This document shows, in pieces, positions 27,609 through 34,535 of a stretch of 64,000 nt of DNA. The position numbers and the translations under genes are program-made. Positions within the stretch are counted from its first letter, which is position 1, and every line of letters starts with the position of its first letter. The notes beneath the pieces are model-generated. The model searched no databases. It was given only the letters and a program-made list of their open reading frames with translations, and was not told where the DNA came from. The DNA is from Mycobacterium noviomagense (lineage in GTDB: Bacteria; Actinomycetota; Actinomycetes; Mycobacteriales; Mycobacteriaceae), in contig NZ_AP022583.1 in assembly GCF_010731635.1 (NCBI RefSeq), positions 3,162,001-3,226,000 of the forward strand, given 5' to 3'.

Positions 27609-27703
27609 ACGGGCACGGTGGCGGTCAGCCGGCGGCGCCCTGGTCCTTGGGGTTCCTGGTTTTTCGGGCGGGCGTAGAACTCGTATTCGTCGTCGGGAAT
27701 CAT
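27452..27703 (-). CDS. ribbon-helix-helix protein, third gene of the BrnT-BrnA operon
   Basis: The 83-residue protein has an N-terminal arm YEFYARPKNQEPQGPGRRRL and a ribbon-helix-helix segment TATVPVHFPPELLEQVRAAA followed by EDRSVSSWIRRAVERDPPPG, as in CopG/Arc-type antitoxins. The C-terminal tail ends in two cysteines. Its ATG follows the TAA of brnA with no base between, so translation is probably coupled. It could be a second antitoxin, or a separate DNA-binding regulator. It overlaps the 3' end of the kinase pseudogene on the other strand. Confidence 0.7.
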   Translation of the reverse strand: MIPDDEYEFYARPKNQEPQGPGRRRLTATVPVHFPPELLEQVRAAAAAEDRSVSSWIRRAVERDPPPGVDVEHVTNGFAVGCC

Positions 27704-28015
27704 TTAAGAGGCGATTGGTCGGTTGTGTTCCGCAATGAACCGCTCGAGTTCGGCGACGGAAACCACCGCATTGGGCGGTGGGGTTGTCGCTTTCTCGATG
27801 ACCCACTGTCGCATCAGCGTTGTCGAGGGGATGCCCAGGACCGCCGCCTGTTTGCGCACCTTGTCGACCAACGACTGGGGGAGTCGGATCGAGGTGGAGA
27901 CCATCACCTCGTCGGTCGTTCGGGTGTCCAGTTCCGCGCCAGCGAACTCGCTGGCGACGTCGGTGTTGTCGTAGTAGTCGCGGAGTTCGTTCAGCTCGTC
28001 ATGGTTCATGCTCAT
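27704..28015 (-). CDS. brnA: BrnA-type antitoxin (ribbon-helix-helix)
   Basis: The 103-residue protein has an acidic N-terminal region (ELRDYYDNTDVASEFAGAEL) and a ribbon-helix-helix part VMVSTSIRLPQSLVDKVRKQ followed by LGIPSTTLMRQWVIEKA. This layout fits BrnA, which neutralises the BrnT ribonuclease and represses the operon. Its start overlaps the stop of brnT by four bases; toxin first, antitoxin second is the BrnTA order. Confidence 0.82.
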   Translation of the reverse strand: MSMNHDELNELRDYYDNTDVASEFAGAELDTRTTDEVMVSTSIRLPQSLVDKVRKQAAVLGIPSTTLMRQWVIEKATTPPPNAVVSVAELERFIAEHNRPIAS

Positions 28016-28281
28016 TGCCCCTTCTCGCGGAACAGGCGCTTCTCGCTGTCAGTCATGTCGCGCGCGGTGACGACGAAGTCTCGACCGTCAGCGGCCTCAG
28101 CGACGACAACCAACAGGTGCCGTCCTTCGTTGCTGGTGCCCAAGACCAACGTCGTCCCCATGCGTCCTGCGGTGCTCAACCGTGGACGGCCGTAGAGCGC
28201 CTGCTCCACTTCCGAAGGCTGGACACCGTGGCGGGCGATGTGGGCCTCGGAGTCCTCGGTCCACAGCACTTCGCCGAACAC
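28012..28281 (-). CDS. brnT: BrnT-type ribonuclease toxin (DUF497)
   Basis: The 89-residue protein has the DUF497 layout: EDSEAHIARHGVQPSEVEQA (helix with conserved His), a central TTLVLGTSNEGRHLLVVVAE and the C-terminal FVVTARDMTDSEKRLFREKG. BrnT has a RelE-like fold and cleaves RNA. It is the first gene of a three-gene operon with the antitoxin. A promoter must lie within the 330 bp upstream that also contain the tRNA-like repeat. The unit may stabilise the island. Confidence 0.85.
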   Translation of the reverse strand: MFGEVLWTEDSEAHIARHGVQPSEVEQALYGRPRLSTAGRMGTTLVLGTSNEGRHLLVVVAEAADGRDFVVTARDMTDSEKRLFREKGQ

Positions 28282-28459
28282 TGTTCCAGCGTACTACGCG
28301 CGTAGCACGCGGAAAGCGATGTGTGGACCAGCCTAGATTTCAGGAGGTCGCGTAACATCGCTGTCCTGACGACAGTTGTGACGACAGTCGCTCCCTCAAC
28401 TACCACCGCTACAGCACCAAAATGCACCTATCGTGCCTGGTCAGCACCCCTGCCCGCTC

Positions 28460-28500
28460 CTGGCAGTGTGGGGGTCAGGGGTTCGAGCCCCTTAGCTCCA
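28460..28500 (+). repeat. diverged copy of the tRNA-Ala 3' half (att-like direct repeat)
   Basis: CTGGCAGTGTGGGGGTCA is identical to the tRNA-Ala from its anticodon loop; the T-arm then differs at three positions (AGGGGTTCGAGC against ACGGGTTCGAGT), one base is lost, and TTAGCTCCA matches again. It is a direct repeat in the same orientation as 25310-25351, 3.15 kb away. No 5' half is present, so it is not a functional tRNA. The surrounding 28282-28614 holds no other gene I can support. Confidence 0.85.
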
Positions 28501-28614
28501 CAGGAACCCGCAGGTAATGTCCACAGTGACCAGCCGAGCGCACTAACCAACGGTTTGCGATACCACGCCAGTTCGGGCTTCTGCACGGCCTGGGTGTCGT
28601 AATGACCGGGATTA

Positions 28615-29442
28615 CTACTGGCCTGGAACGCCTCGCAGAGCTGGCAGGCCTGGAATGCCCTGCAGACCCGGGATGGCTTGCAGACCGGGGATGTCCTGGA
28701 GACCAGGGATGGCTTGCAGACCCGAGAGAGCATTCTGGATTGTTTGCTGTATCTCGGCCGGGCTGGCAGGTTCGTACTGTTTCGACCCGTCGATGACCGC
28801 CCTGTCGCGGATCCGATACGGCGGAGCGGATGCTTTCGGCGCAACCGGGTTGGATGGCTCGGCAGAGGGCGGGACTACAGCCGGCTGCGCACTGATGTCG
28901 GACGGCTCGGCAGAGGGCGGGACTACCGGCGGCTGCGCAACTGGATTGGACGGCTCGGCAGAGGGCGGGACTACGGTCTGCTGCGCAACCGGGTTGGACG
29001 GCTCGGCCGACGGCGGGAGTACCGTCTGCTGCGCAACCGGGTTGGACGGCTCGGCGGCCGACGGCGGGACTACCGTCTGCTGCGCCGCTGAGTCTGCGTG
29101 GTTGACCGCGAACGGCACCGCCCACACGGCGGCGGTGGCTGCGAGAGACAGTGGCAACGCCGCGAGCGTGCCGAAGCGGCGCAGCACATGCTTACATCCG
29201 TCACGCGTGACGTCGTCGGTCTCGTCGCACTGCGAACAGGTGTCGGCGCTAACCTCAGTCGTACACGCTTCAACTCCCGCGGTTTCGGACGACGCCTCCA
29301 CCATGTCCGCGCGGTGGCCTAGGCGCTCGTCGAGCAACTCGTCGGCCTCTCGGCACGACGGCTGACCGCCCTGCTCACGGACAAATCGACGCGCAAGAGC
29401 GATGAACCGCAGTTCAAAGTCGATCGTGTCGCGGTCGCGCAT
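28615..29442 (-). CDS. membrane protein with MRDR..DELLDERL module and 16-residue repeats
   Basis: The 275-residue protein opens with MRDRDTIDFELRFIALARRF and ADELLDERL, a module shared with the 48-residue protein at 1452-1598. A Cys-containing stretch follows, then one hydrophobic helix (LAALPLSLAATAAVWAVPFA, about residues 95-114). The part after it has five copies of a 16-residue repeat (AQQTVVPPSAEPSNPV and variants) and ends with a leucine/isoleucine-rich GLQAIPGLQDIPGLQAIPGL segment of five-residue periodicity. It is likely anchored with the repeats outside and the module inside. Function unknown. Confidence 0.7.
   Translation of the reverse strand: MRDRDTIDFELRFIALARRFVREQGGQPSCREADELLDERLGHRADMVEASSETAGVEACTTEVSADTCSQCDETDDVTRDGCKHVLRRFGTLAALPLSLAATAAVWAVPFAVNHADSAAQQTVVPPSAAEPSNPVAQQTVLPPSAEPSNPVAQQTVVPPSAEPSNPVAQPPVVPPSAEPSDISAQPAVVPPSAEPSNPVAPKASAPPYRIRDRAVIDGSKQYEPASPAEIQQTIQNALSGLQAIPGLQDIPGLQAIPGLQGIPGLPALRGVPGQ
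28849..29092. repeat. tandem 48-bp coding repeats
   Basis: About five units of 48 bp, each with TTGGACGGCTCGGC and GGCGGGACTACC on the plus strand, encode the 16-residue repeats of the minus-strand membrane protein. The unit next to its 5' side carries an extra triplet. Unit number could vary between strains by slippage. Confidence 0.8.
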
Positions 29443-29511
29443 TCACTGAGCATAGGGCGGTTCGGCAAACTGCGATACCCACTTAACTACGTCAAACGAG
29501 GGCGCGCCCGT

Positions 29512-29820
29512 TTGCCGGATTCTTTGCCGATCCCGAAGTCCGGCGTCGCCCGCGCCCGTGGCAGCGACGAGTTCGACGGAGCGGACCGCCTGGTCCTGGA
29601 GGCGACCGACAAGCTGCTCGCCGACGGGCGAGCCCGGGAGATGACGTGGCTGCGCCTCGTCAAAGAGCTCGGCACTCATCAGGCAACGGACGCGAAACCT
29701 CGGCTTTTCGGCGGCTTTCCATCGTCGAAGAGCTTGTACAACCGATCGGCACGGGCGCGTTCCTTGTCGGAACCGACCATCAAACCAACTCGCATCAGGC
29801 CCTCCACTCCGGGCGCATAA
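29512..29820 (+). CDS. possible remnant of a DNA-binding protein
   Basis: The 102-residue frame contains DGADRLVLEATDKLLADGRA followed by REMTWLRLVKELGTH, which looks like the first helices of a TetR-like or similar helix-turn-helix domain and has coding-like GC-rich third positions. The region after residue 55 is less convincing and may be out of frame. There is no clear ribosome site. It may be a decayed gene; 29443-29511 and 29821-30021 show nothing else supportable. Confidence 0.3.
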   Translation: MPDSLPIPKSGVARARGSDEFDGADRLVLEATDKLLADGRAREMTWLRLVKELGTHQATDAKPRLFGGFPSSKSLYNRSARARSLSEPTIKPTRIRPSTPGA

Positions 29821-30021
29821 CCGTCCCCGTCCTATAAAACGATGGGTAAAGCGGCGCGGCGAAGAGCGGTTCGACGTCGCCAACACCGCTCCAGTCATAA
29901 CGCACCCCAGCCCAAATGTTGAGTACTTGACATCGCCGTGGACGGCGGCGCCGGCCGCGTGCATTCGAGCGATCTGGCGGTCGGCGGCCGCGTCGTGAGC
30001 CTAGGTTTGGTTCTTGTGACG

Positions 30022-31278
30022 ATGGATTCTGATGGTCTTGATGTGCGGCGCAACGCGGGCTGGTTGCCGGCCGAACAGGATGACTTGGAGTCATGGCTGA
30101 CCGGTCACCGGCAGCGGGTAGAGGCGCGGGGCGCAGACGCGAAGCTGCATCCCGTGATCACGGAATTTCAGGAGTTGATCGCCACCGACCCCCTGGTGCG
30201 CATGTACATCGAGCGGATGATCACCGAGGTGCCCCATGGGCGGCAGTACAGCGAGCGTCATCTGCAGAGCGTCGAACAAATGCTGCGCCTGATCAACGAG
30301 GTGCTGACGATGGCGCCGGAATTCGGCGACAGCATGGTGATGACGCCACTCGGCGCGATACTCGACTGGACGATGGGCACCCCCGCGGGGTTCGCGGCCT
30401 ACCGCGATCCGCGGGTCAACGAGATGCTCAAGAAGATCCTCGACGCGTGGTGCGCATTTCTCGATAGCGCCGACTCGCTGTACGTGCTCAACGATTCGCC
30501 GTCGGGCTGGAAATGCGCCGCGGCCCAACAGGCAATCGGCATCGAGCAGTTCCAGTACGACCCGGCCGACGAGCACTGGGGCTTCGCCTCGTGGAACGAC
30601 TTCTTCACCCGGCGCTTCAAGGAGGGCCAGCGTCCGGTCGCCTCGCCGGACGACGACAAGGTGGTCGTCAGCGCTTGTGAGTCCACTCCCTACCGCATCG
30701 CTATGGGCGTCAAACAACAGGATCGCTTCTGGATCAAAAGCCAGCCGTATTCGCTGCGGGACATGCTCGGCAACGACGAGTCCGTTGAGCAGTTCACCGG
30801 CGGCACCGTATACCAGGCGTTTCTGAGCGCGACCGACTATCACCGTTGGCACAGTCCGGTCGGCGGGACAGTCGTGCGGGCGTTCAACCTGCCGGGAACG
30901 TACTTCTCCGAGGCCGATACCGAAGGCAAAGAAGCGGTCAATCCGCCGGTCTCCCAAGCCTATCTGGCGCATGTCGCCGCACGCGCGATCATCCTGATCG
31001 AAGATGACGATCCGGTCATCGGGCTCATGGCGTTCGTCGGGATCGGTATGTCGGACGTTTCGTCGTGCATCATCGATGACCACGTCGCGCCGGGTCACCA
31101 CCTGGCCAAAGGTGACGAACTCGGTTACTTCCAATACGGCGGTTCGACGTACTGCCTCGTCTTTCGCCCCGGCGCCATTGCCGACTTCGCCGTCGCGGCC
31201 CTTCCCCAACCGAACAATCCCAATGCGCCGCTGGTGCATGTCCGCTCGAAGCTCGCCATCGCCAACACCACGACATGA
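30022..31278 (+). CDS. phosphatidylserine decarboxylase family protein, PsiD-like
   Basis: The 418-residue protein has an N-terminal region of about 170 residues (QELIATDPLVRMYIERMITE, FGDSMVMTPLGAILDWTMGT) that is found in PsiD-type decarboxylases, then the phosphatidylserine-decarboxylase core with WNDFFTRRFKEGQRPVASPD, SATDYHRWHSPVGGTVVRAF and EIGYFQ-like KGDELGYFQYGGSTYCLVF. Self-cleavage for the pyruvoyl group would occur at the GGST serine. Such relatives decarboxylate amino acids such as tryptophan instead of phospholipid. Start at ATG 30022, or GTG 30016. No second lipid gene is adjacent, which favours a soluble amino-acid decarboxylase. Confidence 0.82.
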   Translation: MDSDGLDVRRNAGWLPAEQDDLESWLTGHRQRVEARGADAKLHPVITEFQELIATDPLVRMYIERMITEVPHGRQYSERHLQSVEQMLRLINEVLTMAPEFGDSMVMTPLGAILDWTMGTPAGFAAYRDPRVNEMLKKILDAWCAFLDSADSLYVLNDSPSGWKCAAAQQAIGIEQFQYDPADEHWGFASWNDFFTRRFKEGQRPVASPDDDKVVVSACESTPYRIAMGVKQQDRFWIKSQPYSLRDMLGNDESVEQFTGGTVYQAFLSATDYHRWHSPVGGTVVRAFNLPGTYFSEADTEGKEAVNPPVSQAYLAHVAARAIILIEDDDPVIGLMAFVGIGMSDVSSCIIDDHVAPGHHLAKGDELGYFQYGGSTYCLVFRPGAIADFAVAALPQPNNPNAPLVHVRSKLAIANTTT

Positions 31279-31357
31279 AGCGCAACGCTTCCGGATCATC
31301 GAAGCCGCTAGGCTTGGTGCTTGACGGCCTTCGCCGCCCCCGCACCTACCAGGAGCC

Positions 31358-31789
31358 ATCACGTCAAGCACCCGACCCAACGCCCGGCAGTACATCGCAT
31401 ACGCGTACACGCACCGACGCCTTCCCGATTCGATGCGCGAGTGGGTCGCTCACGATCTAGCCGGTAAAGGAGCGGTCCGCCGGTTCATGGTCCGCGCAGC
31501 GATACCGCCGTTTGTGGTTCTCGCCCCGTTTTGGCTGCTGCCCGCCCAGAACGCGCTCTATGTGCACTTGGAGATGACGGTGCCGATTTATGTCTGGGCA
31601 CTGCTGGTTTCGCTTGCGCTGAACAAGGTGTGGCGCCGCCACCGGCTGGCGCAGCACGGCCTGGACCCGAATCTGGTGGATGCGATCAGACGCCAGAAAG
31701 ACGCAAAGATGCACGAGGACTACATCCAGCGCTACGGGCCGCGCCCACAGGAGGCCGAGTGGCAGGCGAACAGCAACCCGTTCTTCTAG
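31358..31789 (+). CDS. DUF5313 membrane protein with an apparent ATC start
   Basis: The protein has two hydrophobic segments (FVVLAPFWLLP and MTVPIYVWALLVSLALNKVW) and the soluble tail RRHRLAQHGLDPNLVDAIRR, as in mycobacterial DUF5313 proteins. Family members begin about 25 residues before the first ATG (31433), and that region is conserved here (RPNARQYIAYAYTHRRLPDS), but between the in-frame stop at 31322 and 31433 there is no ATG, GTG or TTG. The ATC at 31358, two bases after AGGAGCC, stands where homologues start. It may be a rare start codon or a damaged gene. Confidence 0.7.
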   Translation: MTSSTRPNARQYIAYAYTHRRLPDSMREWVAHDLAGKGAVRRFMVRAAIPPFVVLAPFWLLPAQNALYVHLEMTVPIYVWALLVSLALNKVWRRHRLAQHGLDPNLVDAIRRQKDAKMHEDYIQRYGPRPQEAEWQANSNPFF

Positions 31790-31790
31790 A

Positions 31791-32240
31791 TCACCGGCGG
31801 AAAGTAGACCAATCGATACCGATTGACTGCAAGTAGATTCGCGCGCACTCGGATCCTCGTTGAGCCGCTACGAACAGTTCCCTTGGATCCGAGGTGTATT
31901 TGAGATCCGCATACTGGGTGAGGGTTGTATCGCTTTGCGGGACGTGGGGTGTCTGTCCTTCGCAAACCGTTGCTTCGTAATCACTTAGGTGCAGCGTATA
32001 ACTCTCGCGTTCCCCGCTTCGTTCACCGATTTTGGCGCTGACCGTTACCTCGACACCCAACTTGGTGGGTCCGATGCGACGAGCAGCTTCGATCTCCGTC
32101 TCGTTTTCCCTTAGCGTTGTTGCCGGAAATCCCCAGACCCCCGCAAGCGGTCCGTCCTCGTCGTCAGGACGTTCGACGATGAGAAGCTCGGCGTTGTCGT
32201 TCTTGATCACCAGCGCAACAGAATGCTTGTGCGGCTTCAT
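31791..32240 (-). CDS. Nudix-fold protein with a degenerate Nudix box
   Basis: The protein begins MKPHKHSVALVIKNDNAELL and shows a Nudix-like fold with LAGVWGFPATTLRENETEIE and AARRIGPTKLGVEVTV. In active hydrolases the box ends RExxEE; here it reads RIGPTK, so the metal-binding glutamates are replaced. It could be a binding protein or an inactive remnant. The DNA is more AT-rich near its start than its neighbours. An upstream ATG at 32294 would overlap the divergent dehydrogenase; the one at 32240 begins where the fold starts. Confidence 0.65.
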   Translation of the reverse strand: MKPHKHSVALVIKNDNAELLIVERPDDEDGPLAGVWGFPATTLRENETEIEAARRIGPTKLGVEVTVSAKIGERSGERESYTLHLSDYEATVCEGQTPHVPQSDTTLTQYADLKYTSDPRELFVAAQRGSECARIYLQSIGIDWSTFRR

Positions 32241-32292
32241 TTTTGAGATTTTATTCGGTGATTGACCACGTCGCCATGAAAGATTAACCATC

Positions 32293-33237
32293 ATGAAAGT
32301 CGCGATCCTCGACGACTACCAGAACGTTGCGCTGACCATGGCCGACTGGTCGGCGGTCGCGGCCGTGGCCGAGATCACCGTCTTTCACGATCACCTGGCC
32401 GATCCGGATGCCGTCGTCGAGAGACTGGCGCCATTCGACGTGGTCTGCGTCATGCGGGAGCGCACACCGTTGCCCCGCACCATCATCGAGCGGCTGCCGC
32501 GGCTGAAGATGATCGCTTCCACCGGGCCGTTCAACGCGGCCATCGACGTCTCGGCCGCCGAAGAGCGCGGCATCTATGTGAGCACCACCGGCGGCTACCT
32601 CGAGTCGACGGTCGAGCTGACCTGGGCGCTTATCCTGGCCGCCGCTCGCCGGATCGTCGACGAGACCTTGTCGGTGCGTGCCGGCGGGTGGCAGACTTCG
32701 GTTGGCCGTCAGCTCGGCGGCGCGGTGCTCGGTGTGCTCGGGCTGGGCAGGATCGGCACGCGGGTGGCGCGGGTCGGCGCTGCCTTCGGCATGGACGTGA
32801 TCGCGTGGAGCACCAACTTGACACCGCACGCCGCCGAACAGGCCGGGGTGACCTACGTGTCCAAGGACCAACTGTTCAGCCGGGCCGACGTGCTCACCAT
32901 CCATCTGGTGCTCAGCGAACGCACCCGCGGCCTGGTGGGCGCTGCCGAACTCGGGCTGATGAAGCCGACAGCGGTGCTAGTCAACACCTCGCGGGGGCCA
33001 ATCGTCGACGAGGAGGCCTTGGTCGAGGCATTGCGGTCGGGTGTGATCGCCGCCGCGGGACTCGACGTGTTCGACATCGAACCACTGCCGCCCGGGCACC
33101 CGTTGCGCTCGCTGGACAACGTGATCGCCACTCCGCACATCGGCTACGTCGCCGACCGGGTCTACCGGACGTTCTATGGTGAGGCCGCCGCCAAGATCGC
33201 CCGCTGGCTCGTCGAATTCAGCGGCCGGGGCAGCTGA
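32293..33237 (+). CDS. D-2-hydroxyacid dehydrogenase, NAD-dependent
   Basis: The 314-residue protein belongs to the phosphoglycerate/formate dehydrogenase family. The NAD loop is LGLGRIGTRVARVGAAFGMD with an acidic end replaced by WSTN. The catalytic Arg is in NTSRGPIVDEEAL, Glu in FDIEPLPPGHPL and His in ATPHIGYVADRVY. The substrate is not readable. The 3' end is overlapped by the antisense PAP2 gene, whose proper stop is unclear. Confidence 0.88.
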   Translation: MKVAILDDYQNVALTMADWSAVAAVAEITVFHDHLADPDAVVERLAPFDVVCVMRERTPLPRTIIERLPRLKMIASTGPFNAAIDVSAAEERGIYVSTTGGYLESTVELTWALILAAARRIVDETLSVRAGGWQTSVGRQLGGAVLGVLGLGRIGTRVARVGAAFGMDVIAWSTNLTPHAAEQAGVTYVSKDQLFSRADVLTIHLVLSERTRGLVGAAELGLMKPTAVLVNTSRGPIVDEEALVEALRSGVIAAAGLDVFDIEPLPPGHPLRSLDNVIATPHIGYVADRVYRTFYGEAAAKIARWLVEFSGRGS

Positions 33238-34434
33238 GGCTTTCGACCGGCGCGCGTCCAGCCTGCCGAATACCAGCATCACGACCGCGGCGAGCGCCCA
33301 GCCCAGCAGGATGTCGATGACGTAGTGCTCGGCCGAGTACACCAGGGCAAACGCCATGGTCACCACGTACGCCACCAGCAGCGCCCGCCATCGCCACCGG
33401 ACACGGCGCCACAGGAACAACGCCACCATGGCCGAAAGTCCGGCATGCAGTGACGGAATAGCGGCTACCAGGTTCACACTGGCCTGTCCCGAGTCGATCA
33501 GCACCCCTGCCGATTGCAGATGCAGCGTGCCCCAGCCGCGGGTGGAGATTCGCTCCACGAATTGGTTGGCCCCGGGCTGGCTCAAGTGCATGGCACCTAG
33601 CAGCCCGCCATCGGGAACACCGGCCGGGTGCCGGAACATGCAGGCCGGGTAGGACGGGCCGTCGGCGACGTCGCCGGCGGTGCAGCGGGCCGCCGCCCAC
33701 GGCGGCGCCGCCGGCAAGACGACATAGACGACCAGCGCAGCAAACGACAGCGTGAGAAAACGCCAGGTATACGCTTTCCAGTCGTCGCGGTCGCGCAGCC
33801 ACAACAACCCGGCGACCACGTACGGCACGACGAAAAACGACATGTAGACCGTGCTGATGATCACTTCCCACCAGGGTGGCTGCGGCATCTTGAGGTGCTC
33901 CTGCAACCAGACGGTGGGCATTACCCCGAAGAACAACCATCGGTCGATCGCGGGCTGCAGCTGCCAGAGCGTAGGAGCCCCGACCAATGTCGCCGCGCCC
34001 CGACTCAAGTCGTACAGCACCAGCACGACAGCGAACGGCAGCCAGTCGCGAACCACCAGCAGCACCTTGCGGCGACGCCCGATGCTCGCGGCGATCAGTC
34101 CGGTGGCGATGTAGACCAGCAGCCACTCCCGGTTGAATGCGAGCCCGGCCGTACAGCTGCGGTACACCACAACCAGCGCCCAGGTCGCGATCGCCAGGCG
34201 ACGCGCGACGGTCAGTCGACGATCTTGGGGCGTGGCGGTGTCATCGGATGGGGGCTGGGTCGATCCCGCGCGTCGACCGCTTATGTGTCGAAGGAGCCTG
34301 GCGACTACGGACTGTGATTCGCGCCTGAACTCCTCGGTTTTGCGGTCGGTCGTTAATGGCACCAAAGCAGACTTCCCACCCACGACGGAACACACGCGCG
34401 TCCATCTTGCCTTGCCCGACCGGCGCGCCGGCAC
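32977..34434 (-). CDS. PAP2-family phosphatase / phosphotransferase, membrane protein
   Basis: The protein has six membrane helices and the PAP2 motifs VAAIPSLHAGLSAM and YSAEHYVIDILLGWALA of the AUR1/inositol-phosphorylceramide-synthase-like branch. A lipid phosphate or headgroup transfer outside the membrane is likely. Homology ends near FGRLDARR (about 33240), but the open frame goes on for a further 260 bases antisense to the dehydrogenase gene with a low-complexity, non-conserved tail. The start is uncertain; the first membrane helix begins near residue 75. Confidence 0.75.
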   Translation of the reverse strand: MPARRSGKARWTRVCSVVGGKSALVPLTTDRKTEEFRRESQSVVARLLRHISGRRAGSTQPPSDDTATPQDRRLTVARRLAIATWALVVVYRSCTAGLAFNREWLLVYIATGLIAASIGRRRKVLLVVRDWLPFAVVLVLYDLSRGAATLVGAPTLWQLQPAIDRWLFFGVMPTVWLQEHLKMPQPPWWEVIISTVYMSFFVVPYVVAGLLWLRDRDDWKAYTWRFLTLSFAALVVYVVLPAAPPWAAARCTAGDVADGPSYPACMFRHPAGVPDGGLLGAMHLSQPGANQFVERISTRGWGTLHLQSAGVLIDSGQASVNLVAAIPSLHAGLSAMVALFLWRRVRWRWRALLVAYVVTMAFALVYSAEHYVIDILLGWALAAVVMLVFGRLDARRSKASAAPAAEFDEPAGDLGGGLTIERPVDPVGDVADVRSGDHVVQRAQRVPGRQWFDVEHVESRGGDHTRPQCLDQGLLVDDWPPRGVD

Positions 34435-34535
34435 CCGACATGCCGGATCGGTTCAGGCAGGGTTTGCCTGTGTGTTACCTGAGCGCGGCGTGATGGCTTG
34501 CCGGGAGAGTCGGAGTCGCGCAGGGTCAGCGGCCG

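Noticed and set aside
30091..31410. 439-codon minus-strand frame over the PsiD-like gene
   Set aside because: Composition is that of an antisense shadow, and the plus strand carries a clear family match.
33218..34126. 302-codon second minus-strand frame in the PAP2 region
   Set aside because: PAP2 motifs lie in the other frame. Its end at 33218 was kept only as a hint for a possible lost base.
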